A stretch of DNA of 64,000 nucleotides from Homarus americanus (taxonomy: Eukaryota > Arthropoda > Malacostraca > Decapoda > Nephropidae): positions 6,014,726 through 6,078,725 of the forward strand of contig NW_024725489.1 in assembly GCF_018991925.1 (NCBI RefSeq), given 5' to 3'. The translations under genes and the position numbers were made by a program. Positions 10,250 through 21,179 of the stretch are shown piece by piece. Below the pieces are notes generated by a model, which was given only the letters and a program-made list of their open reading frames with translations, ran no database searches and was not told the DNA's origin. The first letter of the stretch is position 1. Every line of letters begins with the position of its first letter.

Positions 10250-10965
10250 AAAGAAAAAAAAAACGCATTCATTCACTTTATTATGGTGATCTCAGGTAAC
10301 AAGGGATATCATTAATAATAAGATTTACCTCCTCCTTACCTGTATGTTATTTTGGTAATTCCTTCTCTACCATTACAGGACAATTTCAGCATATAATATC
10401 CATCTTAGTTAATTCAATATATTTCTCTTTTGTTCTCTATCTCTCTATCCCGTGTTGCTGATGGTGATTTGGGACATTGATTTAGCTAAGGTCACAGACA
10501 CGATTCTATCTGTACATCTCAAACAACAATTACTGGATCCGAAGTCTTCTCAGGAGGCGATAAATATGATTAGGTCAAATGGTTTCGGTTATGTTATTTC
10601 ATTGTGGACTTTAACCCCGGGTAAATTTATTAATAAGTTAACCTTTTTTACGAAATATTGTAATAAAATAATAATAATTAATTTTAATAGCCATCAATTT
10701 TTATTTTGGTCAGGACGATACTCTGGTGAATTAACAAACATTTCCCTCTAGATTCAGTTCTGATATGACTTGTTTGGAACACAGTCTCGCGTTATCATTA
10801 ATCGACAACTTTTTGGTTTTTAGGTTAACTGCTTAGTTTAAACTGCATGACTTTGAGAAATAATTGTAAGCACAACTGCCTGTGCATACCGGGTCTCCCA
10901 GCAGTTGTCACAGCTCTAATAAATATGATTACATTTTCAGTTTAACATTTGAGATGGACGCTGTC
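10250..10965 (-). other. Presumed intron of gene B
   Basis: AT-rich sequence between the exon-1 donor and the candidate last exon. A 99-codon plus-strand open frame at 10452-10751 has no recognisable domain and is not annotated as a gene. Confidence 0.45.
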
Positions 10966-10971
10966 ACTTAC

Positions 10972-11809
10972 CCTGCTGGTGTGTGGCGCCCGCAACACTA
11001 AGGCAGCTCATGTGGGCTTCTAACATGGAGATATTGTGTAGAGATGTCTCCTTCTGTAGACGTAGCGCCAAGGCCTGCTGTGTGGTGGTCGTCAGTGTCT
11101 GTCTGGTGAAACGCTCGTTTTCATCGTCTTTGTCTCGCTTTTTTTTTTGTTTGATGGCCCTCAGCCTCCTCTTCTCGTCTTCAGGGTCATCTTGGGGTCC
11201 TAACTGATACTGTTTCGGCTTCCGGTGAAGGACCTTCTCCCCGTGAACTATCATCTGAGGGGAGTCACTCGTGCCAGCAGTCCCTTGGTGGTGAGGTCCC
11301 AAGTGATATAAGCCGCCACTCACTGTTGCCGGTGTTTGTTTACTAGTTGTTGAGTTCCGTAGATGTGAATCATTTGCTCTAAATTCCTCACCAAATTTTA
11401 AATCATATAAAGCTTTTGCTGTTTCTCTTACAGTGTCAGGGTGCCAGGTAGTAATGTCCTCGAGCACATAGGCGTTCCCCGTCGTCGACACGTCATTAGT
11501 GTAGGAGCTATCGTAACTGAGGCAGGTGGGATCACTGAGGGACGCCATCTTGGAAGGGTCGTAAAAATGGCTGTCGATGGCCGCTTCAGGTGGCATGAAG
11601 TCTTCTGAGGCCCCCCAGGAGCAGGCTGCTGGATCTGTGGGCGTCTCATAGCTGTACTGTGAGTCAACACTACTGAAGGGGGACGAATACGTCAGAGAAG
11701 CTGAAGGACCTGAAGATTCATACTGATCACCATATGATCCACTGTACTGTGGATCTATATACTGTGAATCCTTCAAGCTCCTCTGAGTCACAAGATGGCC
11801 ACCAAACAT
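10972..11809 (-). CDS. bZIP-like protein, paralog B (exon 1)
   Basis: 279 complete codons plus one base. The first ATG at 11809 (MFGGHLVTQR) is chosen; an upstream in-frame extension lacks an ATG and crosses the predicted promoter. Residues 14-115 are Tyr/Ser-rich (QYSGSYGDQYESS). Residues 195-230 form the basic block (HRKPKQYQLGPQDDPEDEKRR, then AIKQKKKRDK). A coiled coil at about 239-267 has a/d residues Leu-Thr-Ala-Leu-Lys-Ser-Ile-Leu-Met. The exon ends CACCAGCAGG at 10972, followed by the consensus donor GTAAGT (10971-10966), phase 1. B keeps a single, unexpanded exon tail (Gly-Ala-Thr-His-Gln-Gln-Gly), the ancestral state of the array in A and D. Gene order and strand make it the tandem neighbour of A. 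Confidence 0.72.
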
Positions 11810-11850
11810 TGTCACTGTGGGGGTGTCGACTTCACTACACGCTCCAGTAG

Positions 11851-11886
11851 ACTGTGTGTCACAACATGCTCCTACACGGTATATAC
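11851..11886 (-). promoter_or_regulatory. Core promoter of gene B (TATA + initiator)
   Basis: TATATACC reads on the minus strand from 11885 to 11878; an initiator CACAGTCT puts +1 at about 11853, 32 nt on. The 5' UTR would be about 44 nt. A second TATATATA sits a few bases upstream. Confidence 0.5.
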
Positions 11887-12046
11887 TGTATATATACACA
11901 CCGCTTAGATGCCAAAAATACAAGAAAGATTCCCCGTGAAAATGTACTCGGAAAGCCAGGTTGAGGGAGAGTAAACGTCCACTTCCGATACAGATGGTTC
12001 ATTATAGTGTGTTTACTTTGTACGTTGTGCTTCCGGCCCATTAAGG

Positions 12047-12050
<4 letters not shown>

Positions 12051-12139
<89 letters not shown>
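12051..12139. repeat. (AT)n microsatellite
   Basis: About 44 uninterrupted AT dinucleotides; Tyr-Ile open frames across it are artefacts. Confidence 0.98.
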
Positions 12140-12140
<1 letters not shown>

Positions 12141-12734
12141 AAAACTTCTGATTAGACAAAGATGATCAGTGTAGACCCTAATAATACACACTAATTAAAA
12201 GATTTATGGAAAACCTAACCTAACCTACTTTAGGTATAATTAAGCTATTTTATGACGGTAAATGATGTCTTATGTGAAACAGTAAATTTTATCAGACACG
12301 ATTTAAGTTGTAAGGATATAAATATAATCTGACCCTCACTCGGCGAGAAGCTCACTTGCTTTTCAAGTGGTAACCGGCGAGTGTTGTTATTTATCGTGGT
12401 ATACTATAGACCTAAAGGGTAAAAATATCACCATAAACTAATGTATCGGCGAATGAGAACAAACCTTGACACACACACTTGATTTCTAATTACGTCATTA
12501 AACAATCTCCTAGCGGGGAGTACACCTCGCGGGTCAACGGTAAGGGACCGGAAGGTGACGTTTCTGTATCTGGTGACTGCGAGGTTACACCACTTCCTTT
12601 ACCGATCTCTGGATTTAATAGAATAATTTAGGAATAGATTTTGGGATTAACTATTTATCAAAGTTCCGTATATCTGAGGTAATCTGTGCGTGTGCGTGCG
12701 TGCGTGCGTGCGTTCGTCTATATGGATGTATGTG
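12140..12734. other. Intergenic, no gene seen
   Basis: Single-copy DNA with a two-copy CCTAA run at about 12213-12223 and GTGC/GTGCGT repeats at 12685-12712. It sits near the axis of the mirrored A-B / C-D gene cluster. Confidence 0.55.
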
Positions 12735-13105
12735 TTTTGGTTTCGGCTGCCTCCCAAATTCATCGCCATTGTGAGGCAACTCCATGATAGCATGAACGGC
12801 AGTGTTCTACACAGTGGCACCCAGTCTGAGTTCTCCCCATCCATACGGGGGTAAAACAAGGATGTGTACTGGCACCAACTATCTCTTCCATGTTCTTGGC
12901 TGCCTTCCTTACTCGTGCCAGTGCCAATTTAGCCGGCGGGGTGGACATCGAGTACAGGATGAAGAGTCTTTTCAACATAAGACGACTCCAGGCAGGAACA
13001 AAGGTGTCGGCAGCTTCCATTACTGAACTTCAGTATGCAGACGACCTCACCCTTGTCTCTCACACTGAACACGACCTACAGATGATGAGTATGCTCACCT
13101 CGGCA
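12735..13105 (+). mobile_element. LINE reverse-transcriptase fragment, frameshifted
   Basis: Plus-strand translation gives LPPKFIAIVRQLHDSMNGSV, then after a one-base frameshift GVKQGCVLAPT, and later ITELQYADDLTLVSH. The GVKQGCVLAP block and the YADD catalytic box are standard reverse-transcriptase motifs of non-LTR elements. Both ends are missing and the frame is broken near 12848, so it is a dead fragment. The clade cannot be fixed from this length. Confidence 0.85.
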
Positions 13106-13204
13106 TAAATATACTGCTAGGAACATGCTTACTGGTCATGAACTTGACTGATACATTGACCATAGACATCTGTGTATCCTGTGTTTATGGTATTTACAGG
13201 AACT

Positions 13205-13318
13205 TTACTAGCAACTCACAGGCTTGTTTACTAGCCAGTCAGTGTGGTTTACTAGCCACTCAGAGCCTTATTTACTAGCCAGTCAGTGTGGTTTACTAGC
13301 CACTCAGAGCCTTGTTAA
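13205..13318. repeat. Two to three tandem copies, about 44-bp unit
   Basis: GTTTACTAGCCACTCAGAGCC alternates with TTACTAGCCAGTCAGTGTGG. The CAGTCAGTGT core resembles the repeat at 3742-4024. Confidence 0.85.
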
Positions 13319-13319
13319 C

Positions 13320-13908
13320 GCGGACCGTCATCAAAATTCCCAGCCATCCATCCCAAGTGACGTTTGTTATTATAACCTCAAAGAACGTTGTGTGTCCTCC
13401 CAAATATTTCGTGGAAGATTATTATAGTGTGTATGACGACCTCACTCAGTGTGTTCCAAGGAGCGAGTACCAAGATCTATGTCCCCTTACATCCTGCCAC
13501 TAAACTCTCCCTGGATTATTCATAGGTATTGTTATTATTGGATATTTATGACTTTATATTTCAATTCCATACTAAAAAAACAAAAAAATGATTAGAGCTT
13601 CTTGTTGATCTTCACTACTCTTAACATTCTTAGCGTCCCTTCAGATATTTTTCCTTCCCCTTGTTAGACCGTTGGCTAAAGATGTTTTTGATATTTTGTT
13701 TTAAATAAGACAAAGGAGAATTAAAGACAACATGATAGGTGTTATTTTTTGTGTTTTCTTCCTTCTATAACATCATTTATCTATGTTTTTCCCCCTATTC
13801 CTTGTATTTCTTGTTCGCACTTCCAGAATATGTAATTTTTCGCCTTTCAACATAGTATTGCATTAGGATTTCCTCGAACAGCCGCAGGAAACTTGTTCTC
13901 GACTGTCC

Positions 13909-13910
<2 letters not shown>
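13320..13910. other. Intergenic, no feature seen
   Basis: Single-copy AT-rich sequence; no supported gene. Confidence 0.6.
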
Positions 13911-13966
<56 letters not shown>

Positions 13967-13985
13967 ACTGACTGACTGACTGACT
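13911..13985. repeat. (AC)n followed by (TGAC)n
   Basis: About 26 AC dinucleotides pass directly into five copies of TGAC. Confidence 0.97.
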
Positions 13986-14205
13986 GGTCATTATCATCTT
14001 GTTAATTAAGGCTTTCCTGCTCCTCATAACCTCCACCTGACATGACATATTCCTCTTATAACCCCTATCAAGTTACATACGTGTTTAATACTGATCTCTT
14101 ATACTGCGTGGATGAAGGATGAACGGAAATGTAGACACTGAAAAAAATAAAATAAATAAAAATTCATGGGAAAAAGAAGACATATTTTGATTTAAATGAC
14201 ATAAA

Positions 14206-14345
14206 TAAATTAGGTTAGGTTAGGGTTGGGTTGGGTTAGGGTTGGGTTGGGTTGGGTTGGGTTGGGATGGGTTGGGTTGGGGGTTGGGTTGGGTTGGGTT
14301 GGGTTGGGTTGGGTTGGGTTGGGTTGGGTTTAGTGAAGTTTGGTT
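14206..14345. repeat. (TTGGG)n with TTAGG edges
   Basis: A run of GTTGG/TTGGG pentamers flanked by TTAGG pentamers, apparently an A-to-G variant of the telomere motif that has spread through the tract. One strand is G-rich with evenly spaced G3 runs, so G-quadruplex formation is possible. Confidence 0.93.
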
Positions 14346-14802
14346 TAGTTAGGTTAGATTAATTTTTTATTATGGTTAATTGATAATATACTTTCACCTG
14401 TAAGAATACTACATTTCCTTACCTCGATCACTACCAACCAAAACACAGAGAAACTCAACACACACAAAGTATCACCACCAGTCAGCTGCGTAATAGTGAT
14501 GATGTTATAGGGGCAATCGGTGATAGGTTGGGAATCGTTTCTGGTTATATATTTGTTTTTATAACTCTTGGCCACGGACGACACTTTCATCACGTTTAGA
14601 TTCTACGAAGCATAAGCCATGTCAAGAGTCTTCAGCGCGCCTACTGTAGGGTTTCAGCCCCCAAAATATTCCTTCTACTTGATTATGACGTCTTTACAAT
14701 GCGGTCCAATGCGGTCACCACAGATATCCTTATCAAGACAAGTTTGGTTGATATACTGTTACAGTCGCACTAGAGGAGATCTACGTAACTTTAATCTTCA
14801 GT
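14346..14802. other. Intergenic, no feature seen
   Basis: No gene or repeat is supported. Confidence 0.55.
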
Positions 14803-15133
14803 AGTGGTGATGTAGTGGTGATAGAGTGGTGATATAGTGGTGATATAGTGGTGATACAGTGGTGATATAGTGGTGATATAGTGGTGATATAGTGGTGATA
14901 CAGTGGTGATATAGTGGTGATATAGTGGTGATATAGTGGTGATGTAGTGGTGATACAGTGGTGATATAGTGGTGAAACAGTGGTGATATAGTGGTGATAT
15001 AGTGGTGATGTAGTGGTGATACAGTGGTGATATAGTGGTGATATAGTGGTGATGTAGTGGTGATACAGTGGTGATATAGTGGTGAAACAGTGGTGATACA
15101 GTGGTGATATAGTGGTGATGTAGTGGTGATATA
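14803..15133. repeat. Minisatellite, 12-bp unit GTGGTGATATAG
   Basis: About 27 copies with substitutions at two positions (GATATAG, GATACAG, GATGTAG, GAAACAG). Open Tyr-His-His-Tyr-Ile-Thr frames on the minus strand arise because 12 is a multiple of three. Confidence 0.96.
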
Positions 15134-15291
15134 TTTGCCCTCAGTGATATAGTTGTTGAAGCGTCGTGAAACATAACACATGCACCTTTATTGAAGTAAT
15201 TGCCTCTCTTAATTTATACTAACGCCAACAGGTGTTCAAGAGGGAGGAACACTTGCTAGGTCCTCCTCATTTCATCACTGTGCTTGATGGT

Positions 15292-15414
15292 AATGATGAT
15301 GATGATGATGATGATGATAATGATTATTGTAATGATGGTAATAATGATGATAATAATGATGAAAATACTAATACTAATACTAATACTACTACTGCTAATA
15401 ATAATAAAATCGCG

Positions 15415-15476
<62 letters not shown>
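15292..15476. repeat. (GAT)n and (AAT)n trinucleotide repeats
   Basis: GAT run at 15293-15317, mixed AAT/ACT/GAT to 15406, then an AAT run at about 15416-15476. Confidence 0.96.
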
Positions 15477-15477
<1 letters not shown>

Positions 15478-15642
15478 GAGGAATATTGTGGGAGTTAACA
15501 CAAACCTAATTTGACTTAAATAGCTTGAATTAAGAACGTTCCTTATGAGATACAATAAAAAGAACCCCCTCCCCCCCTAGAGCTCCTTAAATAACAAGAA
15601 AAGCATTAAATTATCTTCCTATTAATACTGATAATATTTAGA

Positions 15643-15802
<160 letters not shown>

Positions 15803-16010
15803 AAGGGAGAGCCGGCGGCATGGGTGGGGTCTAAGGCGAGGCTGGAAAACGGTTGGACAGTCCCTCAAAATACCCGTTATGTCATCCGAGGAAGAGGTTC
15901 GTTTCTACTATGGGGAGTTGTCGCCTCCCACTTCCATTTTAGAGGTTTATCACGCGTCTAACGGGCGGATTACCGTCATGCAGTACTCGGAATATACCAG
16001 AGCTAAAATG

Positions 16011-16046
16011 TATAAAACTGGTTATCTGTGTTTAATGTTGTATAGT
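16011..16046 (+). promoter_or_regulatory. Core promoter of gene C (TATA + initiator)
   Basis: TATAAAA at 16011-16017 and an initiator TATAGTCAT with +1 at about 16044, 33 nt on. This gives a 5' UTR of about 70 nt before the ATG at 16114, the same arrangement as A and B. Confidence 0.55.
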
Positions 16047-16113
16047 CATCTGTCGGTAGTGTAGGGTGTAAGAACACTCTGGCTGAAGAAACACTTGACG
16101 TTGGAGGAAAACT

Positions 16114-16875
16114 ATGTATCCATTCAGAGGCCAAGGAGAACCATCAGAGAGATACACTCTCTCTGGGGATGAGCCTCTTAATATCCCTGGCGACTCGATG
16201 GGTGCTGTCGTCTGGAACACTTCAGATCCACAGATCATCAGTGACACCTACACATTCCCCACGCCTTTCCCGACCCAAAGCCTGGCACCATCAACGTCAG
16301 GTGACCAGTACTATGGGGCAGCAGGAGCTTCTGCCTCCTGCTCTTGGGAACCATCGGCCATACCGTCACTGTCAGCAGAGTCATCCGTCAGTGACTACAA
16401 TAATCCCAGTGTGCTGCCTCCTTTCAGCGAATCCTCCTACCATAGTTATGGTAATTCTTATGGGAGTCACTTGGTGGCACCGAACATGACGGACGCATCT
16501 CCAACAGCATATAACGAAGGATTATTTAACGAAGATCCTGACCAACTGGCGAACCCTGGCATGATTGATGCCGCTCAGGCTCCTGTTTCTGGAGAGAATG
16601 TACGCAGGAGGAAGCCTAAAATGTATCAATGGGGACCACAGGAAGACCCGGAGCTGGAGGAGAAGAGGGTGCGAGCCCTTAATAGGCATAAACAGCGAAT
16701 AAGGAAGGAAGAATACGAGCGAGGCCTCAACTGTACCTTAAACACCATGACCAAAGAGGTCGCAAAACTCCGGGAGGAGAAGCAGAGATGTCAACAAACC
16801 GTCGCTGGCTTAGAGAACGAGCTGGCCTACTTCAGTGTAGGAGCTGCCCCAGTGACTTACCAACAGATGCTTTGA
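16114..16875 (+). CDS. bZIP-like protein, paralog C (complete exon 1 ORF)
   Basis: 253 residues, the cleanest family member. Residues 1-160 are Ser/Pro/Tyr-rich; residues 11-20 (SERYTLSGDE) match the N-terminal motif of A, and 98-120 (PSVLPPFSESSYHSYGNS) match A and the decayed N-terminus of D. The basic region spans about 164-199 (RRRKPKMYQW, then KRVRALNRHKQRIRK). The coiled coil at 209-237 has a/d residues Leu-Met-Val-Leu-Lys-Cys-Val-Leu-Leu with near-perfect 3-4 spacing. The tail FSVGAAPVTYQQ is the single-copy ancestor of the 22-residue repeat. A TGA stop (16873-16875) lies one base before the donor GTAAAT (16877), so the frame closes inside exon 1, unlike its paralogs. DNA binding and dimerisation are inferred. 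Confidence 0.78.
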   Translation: MYPFRGQGEPSERYTLSGDEPLNIPGDSMGAVVWNTSDPQIISDTYTFPTPFPTQSLAPSTSGDQYYGAAGASASCSWEPSAIPSLSAESSVSDYNNPSVLPPFSESSYHSYGNSYGSHLVAPNMTDASPTAYNEGLFNEDPDQLANPGMIDAAQAPVSGENVRRRKPKMYQWGPQEDPELEEKRVRALNRHKQRIRKEEYERGLNCTLNTMTKEVAKLREEKQRCQQTVAGLENELAYFSVGAAPVTYQQML

Positions 16876-16876
16876 G

Positions 16877-17658
16877 GTAAATATCACTATCACGTCGTAC
16901 TTATTATTCTCCTTCATTTGGGTTATACACCACCTAGCCCCTACTTCAGTGTTGCAGACAGGGATGGATCCACCTTGAGTCAATAATTCTCATGATATTG
17001 ATGTATTATATTTTGTTGTTTTCCTAATATTTGTGCTTCAATATTATTCGTAAGTGTCTTAACTTATTTTTCAATCATTCGTTAAGTTAAGATAAACTAA
17101 AATTCAATCATAACTTAATATTGGGCCCGTATTTTCATTGCTAATATTAAAATCAGTATCTTTGAAGCACCAGTATCCATACTACCATGTACCTTATACT
17201 CGACGCCTTTTAACATGCCTGACACTGGGAAAATGTCCCAATATGACATCAGCAAAGGGCTGGTGGTGACCGAGGAGCAGGGGACAAATCTGATTGGCAA
17301 AGTTCACTTTATATACATTTAACTCTCAATAGTGGTGTTTGGTGTTGAAGGGGAGAGAAGGGAGGAGCAGGGTAAGCAGCATGAAACAGTATTTCTCAGG
17401 CTTAAAGGAAAAACACTTATTGAGTCATGGTAGTACAGCAAACACGGATACAGTAATGGTCTACAATTGAACAAGAACCAATTTCCTTCACTTCTTTCAG
17501 ATTTATTTTGTATTCAGAAAGAAAGATCGGTGGTCAGTGCCTAAACATTGTATCATAAAAGTCATAAATGAAATATGCATGAGTTTGTATGACGAAGACT
17601 AATTCACTTTTCCCCAATGTCAGGAGGTAGAGTGTGGTAACCCCGGCGACAGTGGCAG
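16877..17658 (+). other. Intron or 3' region of gene C
   Basis: AT-rich. The first 17 bases after the donor (GTAAATATCACTATCAC) resemble the segment GTGAGGACCACCTGTCAC inside the 66-bp repeat of A and D. A 61-codon minus-strand frame at 17115-17300 is unsupported. Confidence 0.5.
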
Positions 17659-17723
17659 ACTCGGCGCCAGCACTCGGCGATAACCTGCCACACGTACACC
17701 TGTTGTTACCAGGATATAAATAA
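17659..17723 (+). CDS. Candidate second exon of gene C
   Basis: AGTGGCAG is followed by AC at 17659. In phase 1 this reads Asp-Ser-Ala-Pro-Ala-Leu-Gly-Asp-Asn-Leu-Pro-His... for 21 residues to TAA at 17721-17723. The block 17631-17723 is similar to 27797-27866 downstream of D and, at its right end (ACCAGGATATAAAT), to the region downstream of A. In the transcript as read, the exon-1 TGA comes first, so in C this would be 3' UTR unless another donor is used. Confidence 0.35.
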
Positions 17724-17853
17724 ATCTAGTCCATTGATTTGTGATAGAGATAATTACATGATATATTAATAAAGGAATATATTTATCTTGACATTAACTT
17801 AATATTCATTGTATCTATTTTATTGTGTTTATTTTAATTATGAAACGGAACTG

Positions 17854-17859
17854 AATAAA
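17854..17859 (+). terminator. Polyadenylation signal AATAAA for gene C
   Basis: AATAAA lies about 130 nt after the candidate exon-2 stop; another AATAAA occurs at about 17768. AT-rich sequence follows. Confidence 0.35.
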
Positions 17860-17869
17860 GTTATAGCCG

Positions 17870-19660
17870 AAACTGTGTGTATTTTTTTCATATATATATA
17901 CACCTAATGCTTATATACAAGGCATATTGGTCTGTATATTCTTCTCTCATAGGAAAATTAATATGGAAAAGTAAAGATTACATAAGTGAGATTGGTAGCT
18001 ACTCATCCTAATAATGTGTTTGTATAAGACCTATAATATATGTGTGAAAGTTTATCATTGTATTCATAGATAAACACCAAGGAGAAGCATCATATATAGT
18101 GTAGTTCACTTTCTCTCCGTGCAAAATTACACACGACCGTATATAGAGATTTTCTCTGTGCCGTCACCGTACAACACCATGGTTATCAGTCAGTTGTCAC
18201 TACATCTGGTAACTAATAATTGTTTTCGTCCTCATTCACCTGCCAAATCTACTGAACACTTGTAGCTATAATGACTGTATGAGGCTTGATGTGCAATGTC
18301 TGAGAGGGACTATCTAGCTTACACATGATGGAACAGCTGCTATGACAACAACCCCACCTCGCGTCTTGGTGGACTGACGTACAAGAGATGTTACTTCACT
18401 CACCTTAACAGTGTATTGGATGGAGTCTTCCCTCAGATGTCTCTTTGATGAGATTGAAATCCAATTACCACAGACGTTAATAAGGGAATTATTAAACAAA
18501 TCTATGAAAAATAATGTAAATTTATGTTGGCAAGATAAAATATGGATCTTTGTTGAACTATTGCGCGTTGGCCGTCTGGTGAGAACCTTCCTATACTTCC
18601 GGTTTCCATATCTCCTTGTCACGTCATCTCTTCTCTCACTCTCCTCCCTCACTCCATCACACCGTCTCTTCCCTACCCTTCTTCTATGTCAGTCTCCTCT
18701 GATTCTTCTCTTTATCGTCATCGTTTAGTCATCCATTTTCTCTACATGTCCACGTAATTTTAATCTTCGTCGCTCCCTTCCCGGTTCTACTCTATGTCTA
18801 ACTCTGGTTAACTCCCAAGTTTTACACGAAGCTTGTCTCTGGTACTCTAAGTTTCCCGCGGCTTATATGTTTCTGAGTTACATAATATTACATAATGTAG
18901 ACAGATCTTGTACACAACAGTTGCCAAGAAGTGTTGACATCCTCTCTCGTGGCGTTGTTGCTCGCTGCTGCTCCACCATGTATCAGCCATCAGTGTTGTG
19001 TCAGCAGTAGTCGCTTTCTTATCTGTCTTCTCTACTACTGTTATTTTTTGTTTTTCTTCGGTTAGTGAGATGGGCCCAACCTCACAGCTTTCTTTCTCTC
19101 TACTGGTTATTTAGGTTAATAATATATTTTAGCTTTAACTAGTTAAAACTAGAAGTCACAAATGTTGTACGGTACAACTCGTTACACCTAAGGATGCTAA
19201 GGAAAACCCAAAATGCAGGACTACATATTATTAGATCTAGTTTAGCTGAACATTTCAGTCAAAACTAGTTTGAACAATTGCTCTGTCTGGGAGAGCTAGT
19301 TTACCGAGGAATTTATTCAGTTACTTCAGTTAAAATTGGGTGCCATAGTAGTTGTGTGTGAGCATGCTAATAGAGTGCTCGCTGATTGGTTAAAGGTCTC
19401 AGCTAGTAAAAGCTCTGCTGGCATGTTAGTGATATGCTGCTGGACGAGGTGAGGCTTGGCCTGAATGATTTCTTCTCCTCGCGGGTGGGTAGACTCCCAT
19501 AAAGGCCCATAGCATTTTAAAGGGATTGCATACTGCATCCTTCCTCGTCCATGGCAGAAGCTCGAAGTGGGAGAAAATTTTTTTTCACGACTCGTATTCT
19601 GTGAACAGGGCAATGCTTGTGGTTGGGGGGGTTAAAGACAGGAAACCCTAGACGTTGGGG
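17870..19660. other. Intergenic, no gene seen
   Basis: AT-rich single-copy DNA. Open frames at 18314-18652 (minus), 18411-18728 (plus) and 19326-19613 (minus) lack domains, consistent starts or splice context. They are as long as expected by chance. Confidence 0.5.
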
Positions 19661-19800
19661 AAGGCGGGAATTTCAGGGCCCTGGGAAAGGGTGGATATAA
19701 ATATTAAATATATCTTTCCCCGGGGCCCTGCCCAGCTTCTTGGGCCCTGGGTAGAGAGAGAGAGGGGGTAGGCCCCCTCTCTCTCTCCCTAGGGGGGGAG
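19661..19800. repeat. GC-rich hairpin cluster
   Basis: Several copies of GGGCCCTGG, and an inverted repeat pairing GAGAGAGAGAGGGGG with CCCCCTCTCTCTCTC around the loop TAGG (about 19752-19791). The composition differs sharply from its surroundings. Confidence 0.75.
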
Positions 19801-20095
19801 TGATTTCGAGGTTGGTATTACTGTCAACACCTCGGGCCAGGGCGGTCATTTCAGTTTAAAATATCTTGAAGCGTTTTCTATATAAAGGAAAATACCATAG
19901 AATGTGGACTTATTACAATCCGTTCTCACGTAAGACTAGTCAGAGAGTTAAGCAACAGTACAGGCAGTCTGGTCCGTACTGTTGCTTTGTCCAGAAACAA
20001 AATAAAGATGGGTGTGTATATTAGGTTCATTGTGACTCATTCTTAGTAAAACACAGTTTCCTGCAAACAAACATAAATTACTTAAGTTAAAATGG

Positions 20096-20473
20096 GATGA
20101 GTTATGTTAACTGGAGGTTATGATGGAGTGAATCATGTTAACTGGAGGTTATGATGGAGTGAATCATGTTAACTGGAGGTTATGATGGAGTGAATCATGT
20201 TAACTGGAGGTTATGATGGAGTGAATCATGTTAACTGGAGGTTATGATGGAGTGAATCGTGTTAACTGGAGGTTATGATGGAGTGAATCATGTTAACTGG
20301 AGGTTATGGTGGAGTGAATCGTGTTAACTGGAGGTTATGGTGGAGTGAATCATGTTAACTGGAGGTTATAATGTAGTGAATCATGTTAACTGGAGGTTAT
20401 AATGGAGTGAATCATGTTAACTGGAGGTTATAATGGAGTGAATCATGTTAACTGGAGGTTATGATGGAGTGAA
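20096..20473. repeat. Minisatellite, 31-bp unit
   Basis: About 12 very uniform copies of GTTAACTGGAGGTTATGATG plus GAGTGAATCAT; variation is limited to a few transitions (ATGATGG, ATGGTGG, ATAATGG). Confidence 0.96.
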
Positions 20474-20570
20474 CTACCCTCATATGCTCAACTATACAAA
20501 TATAACTATTAATTAACATCCTGTGATCACGTTGTATACTTCATCGGTAACTACAAATAATCTCTTTACT

Positions 20571-21160
20571 ACTTAGCCGCAAGACCAATCGCCTCTATCG
20601 ATAGTTAAGGAAATAAATACAATCCACATACGTGTTCAAGCTAACGTCATTCGACACTACTACGATGAATCCCGTTTACGTCGATCATAGGAAAAGTTGT
20701 GAGGTTCGAGCAATAGAGGATGAAGAACGTCTCGTATCAGTCATGTGACGAGAATTTCATCATATCTGATATACTAAGAAATTAATGTTTCAACAATGAA
20801 TGATATGCATATCTTCAATTATATAATTAGTTAATGTATTACTGTTGTCTATTAATACAAAAATTTGACCAAGAGGGGGTGGTGATAGTGAATATTAAAG
20901 TTATCCTTGAAAGACAACTGTTTTCTGTTATTAAATTTTATATTTGATGGCTAACTACAATATATATCTTTGCCACGTGAGCCGCAAAAGGCTAATGATA
21001 GATAGATCAATAAATTCAATACAAAGCAGACAAGACTCACCCCACATATTTATTTTGAAGCTAATGTCAGTTAGTTTTACTATGGTTTTTCTCATCTACG
21101 CAGATGCCAGAAAAACGCTTGCGTTTGGAGCGGCAGAACATGACAAACATGAATTTGCAC
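20571..21160. repeat. Pair of diverged dispersed repeats
   Basis: Two related stretches, about 20571-20745 and about 20975-21160, share GCCGCAA, then ...AATAAAT/AATTCAATAC, ...CCACATA and ...AGCTAATGTCA-type blocks in the same order. They are probably old copies of one interspersed repeat; its class is unknown. Confidence 0.45.
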
Positions 21161-21179
21161 CATGTTTGAGATTCTAAGA

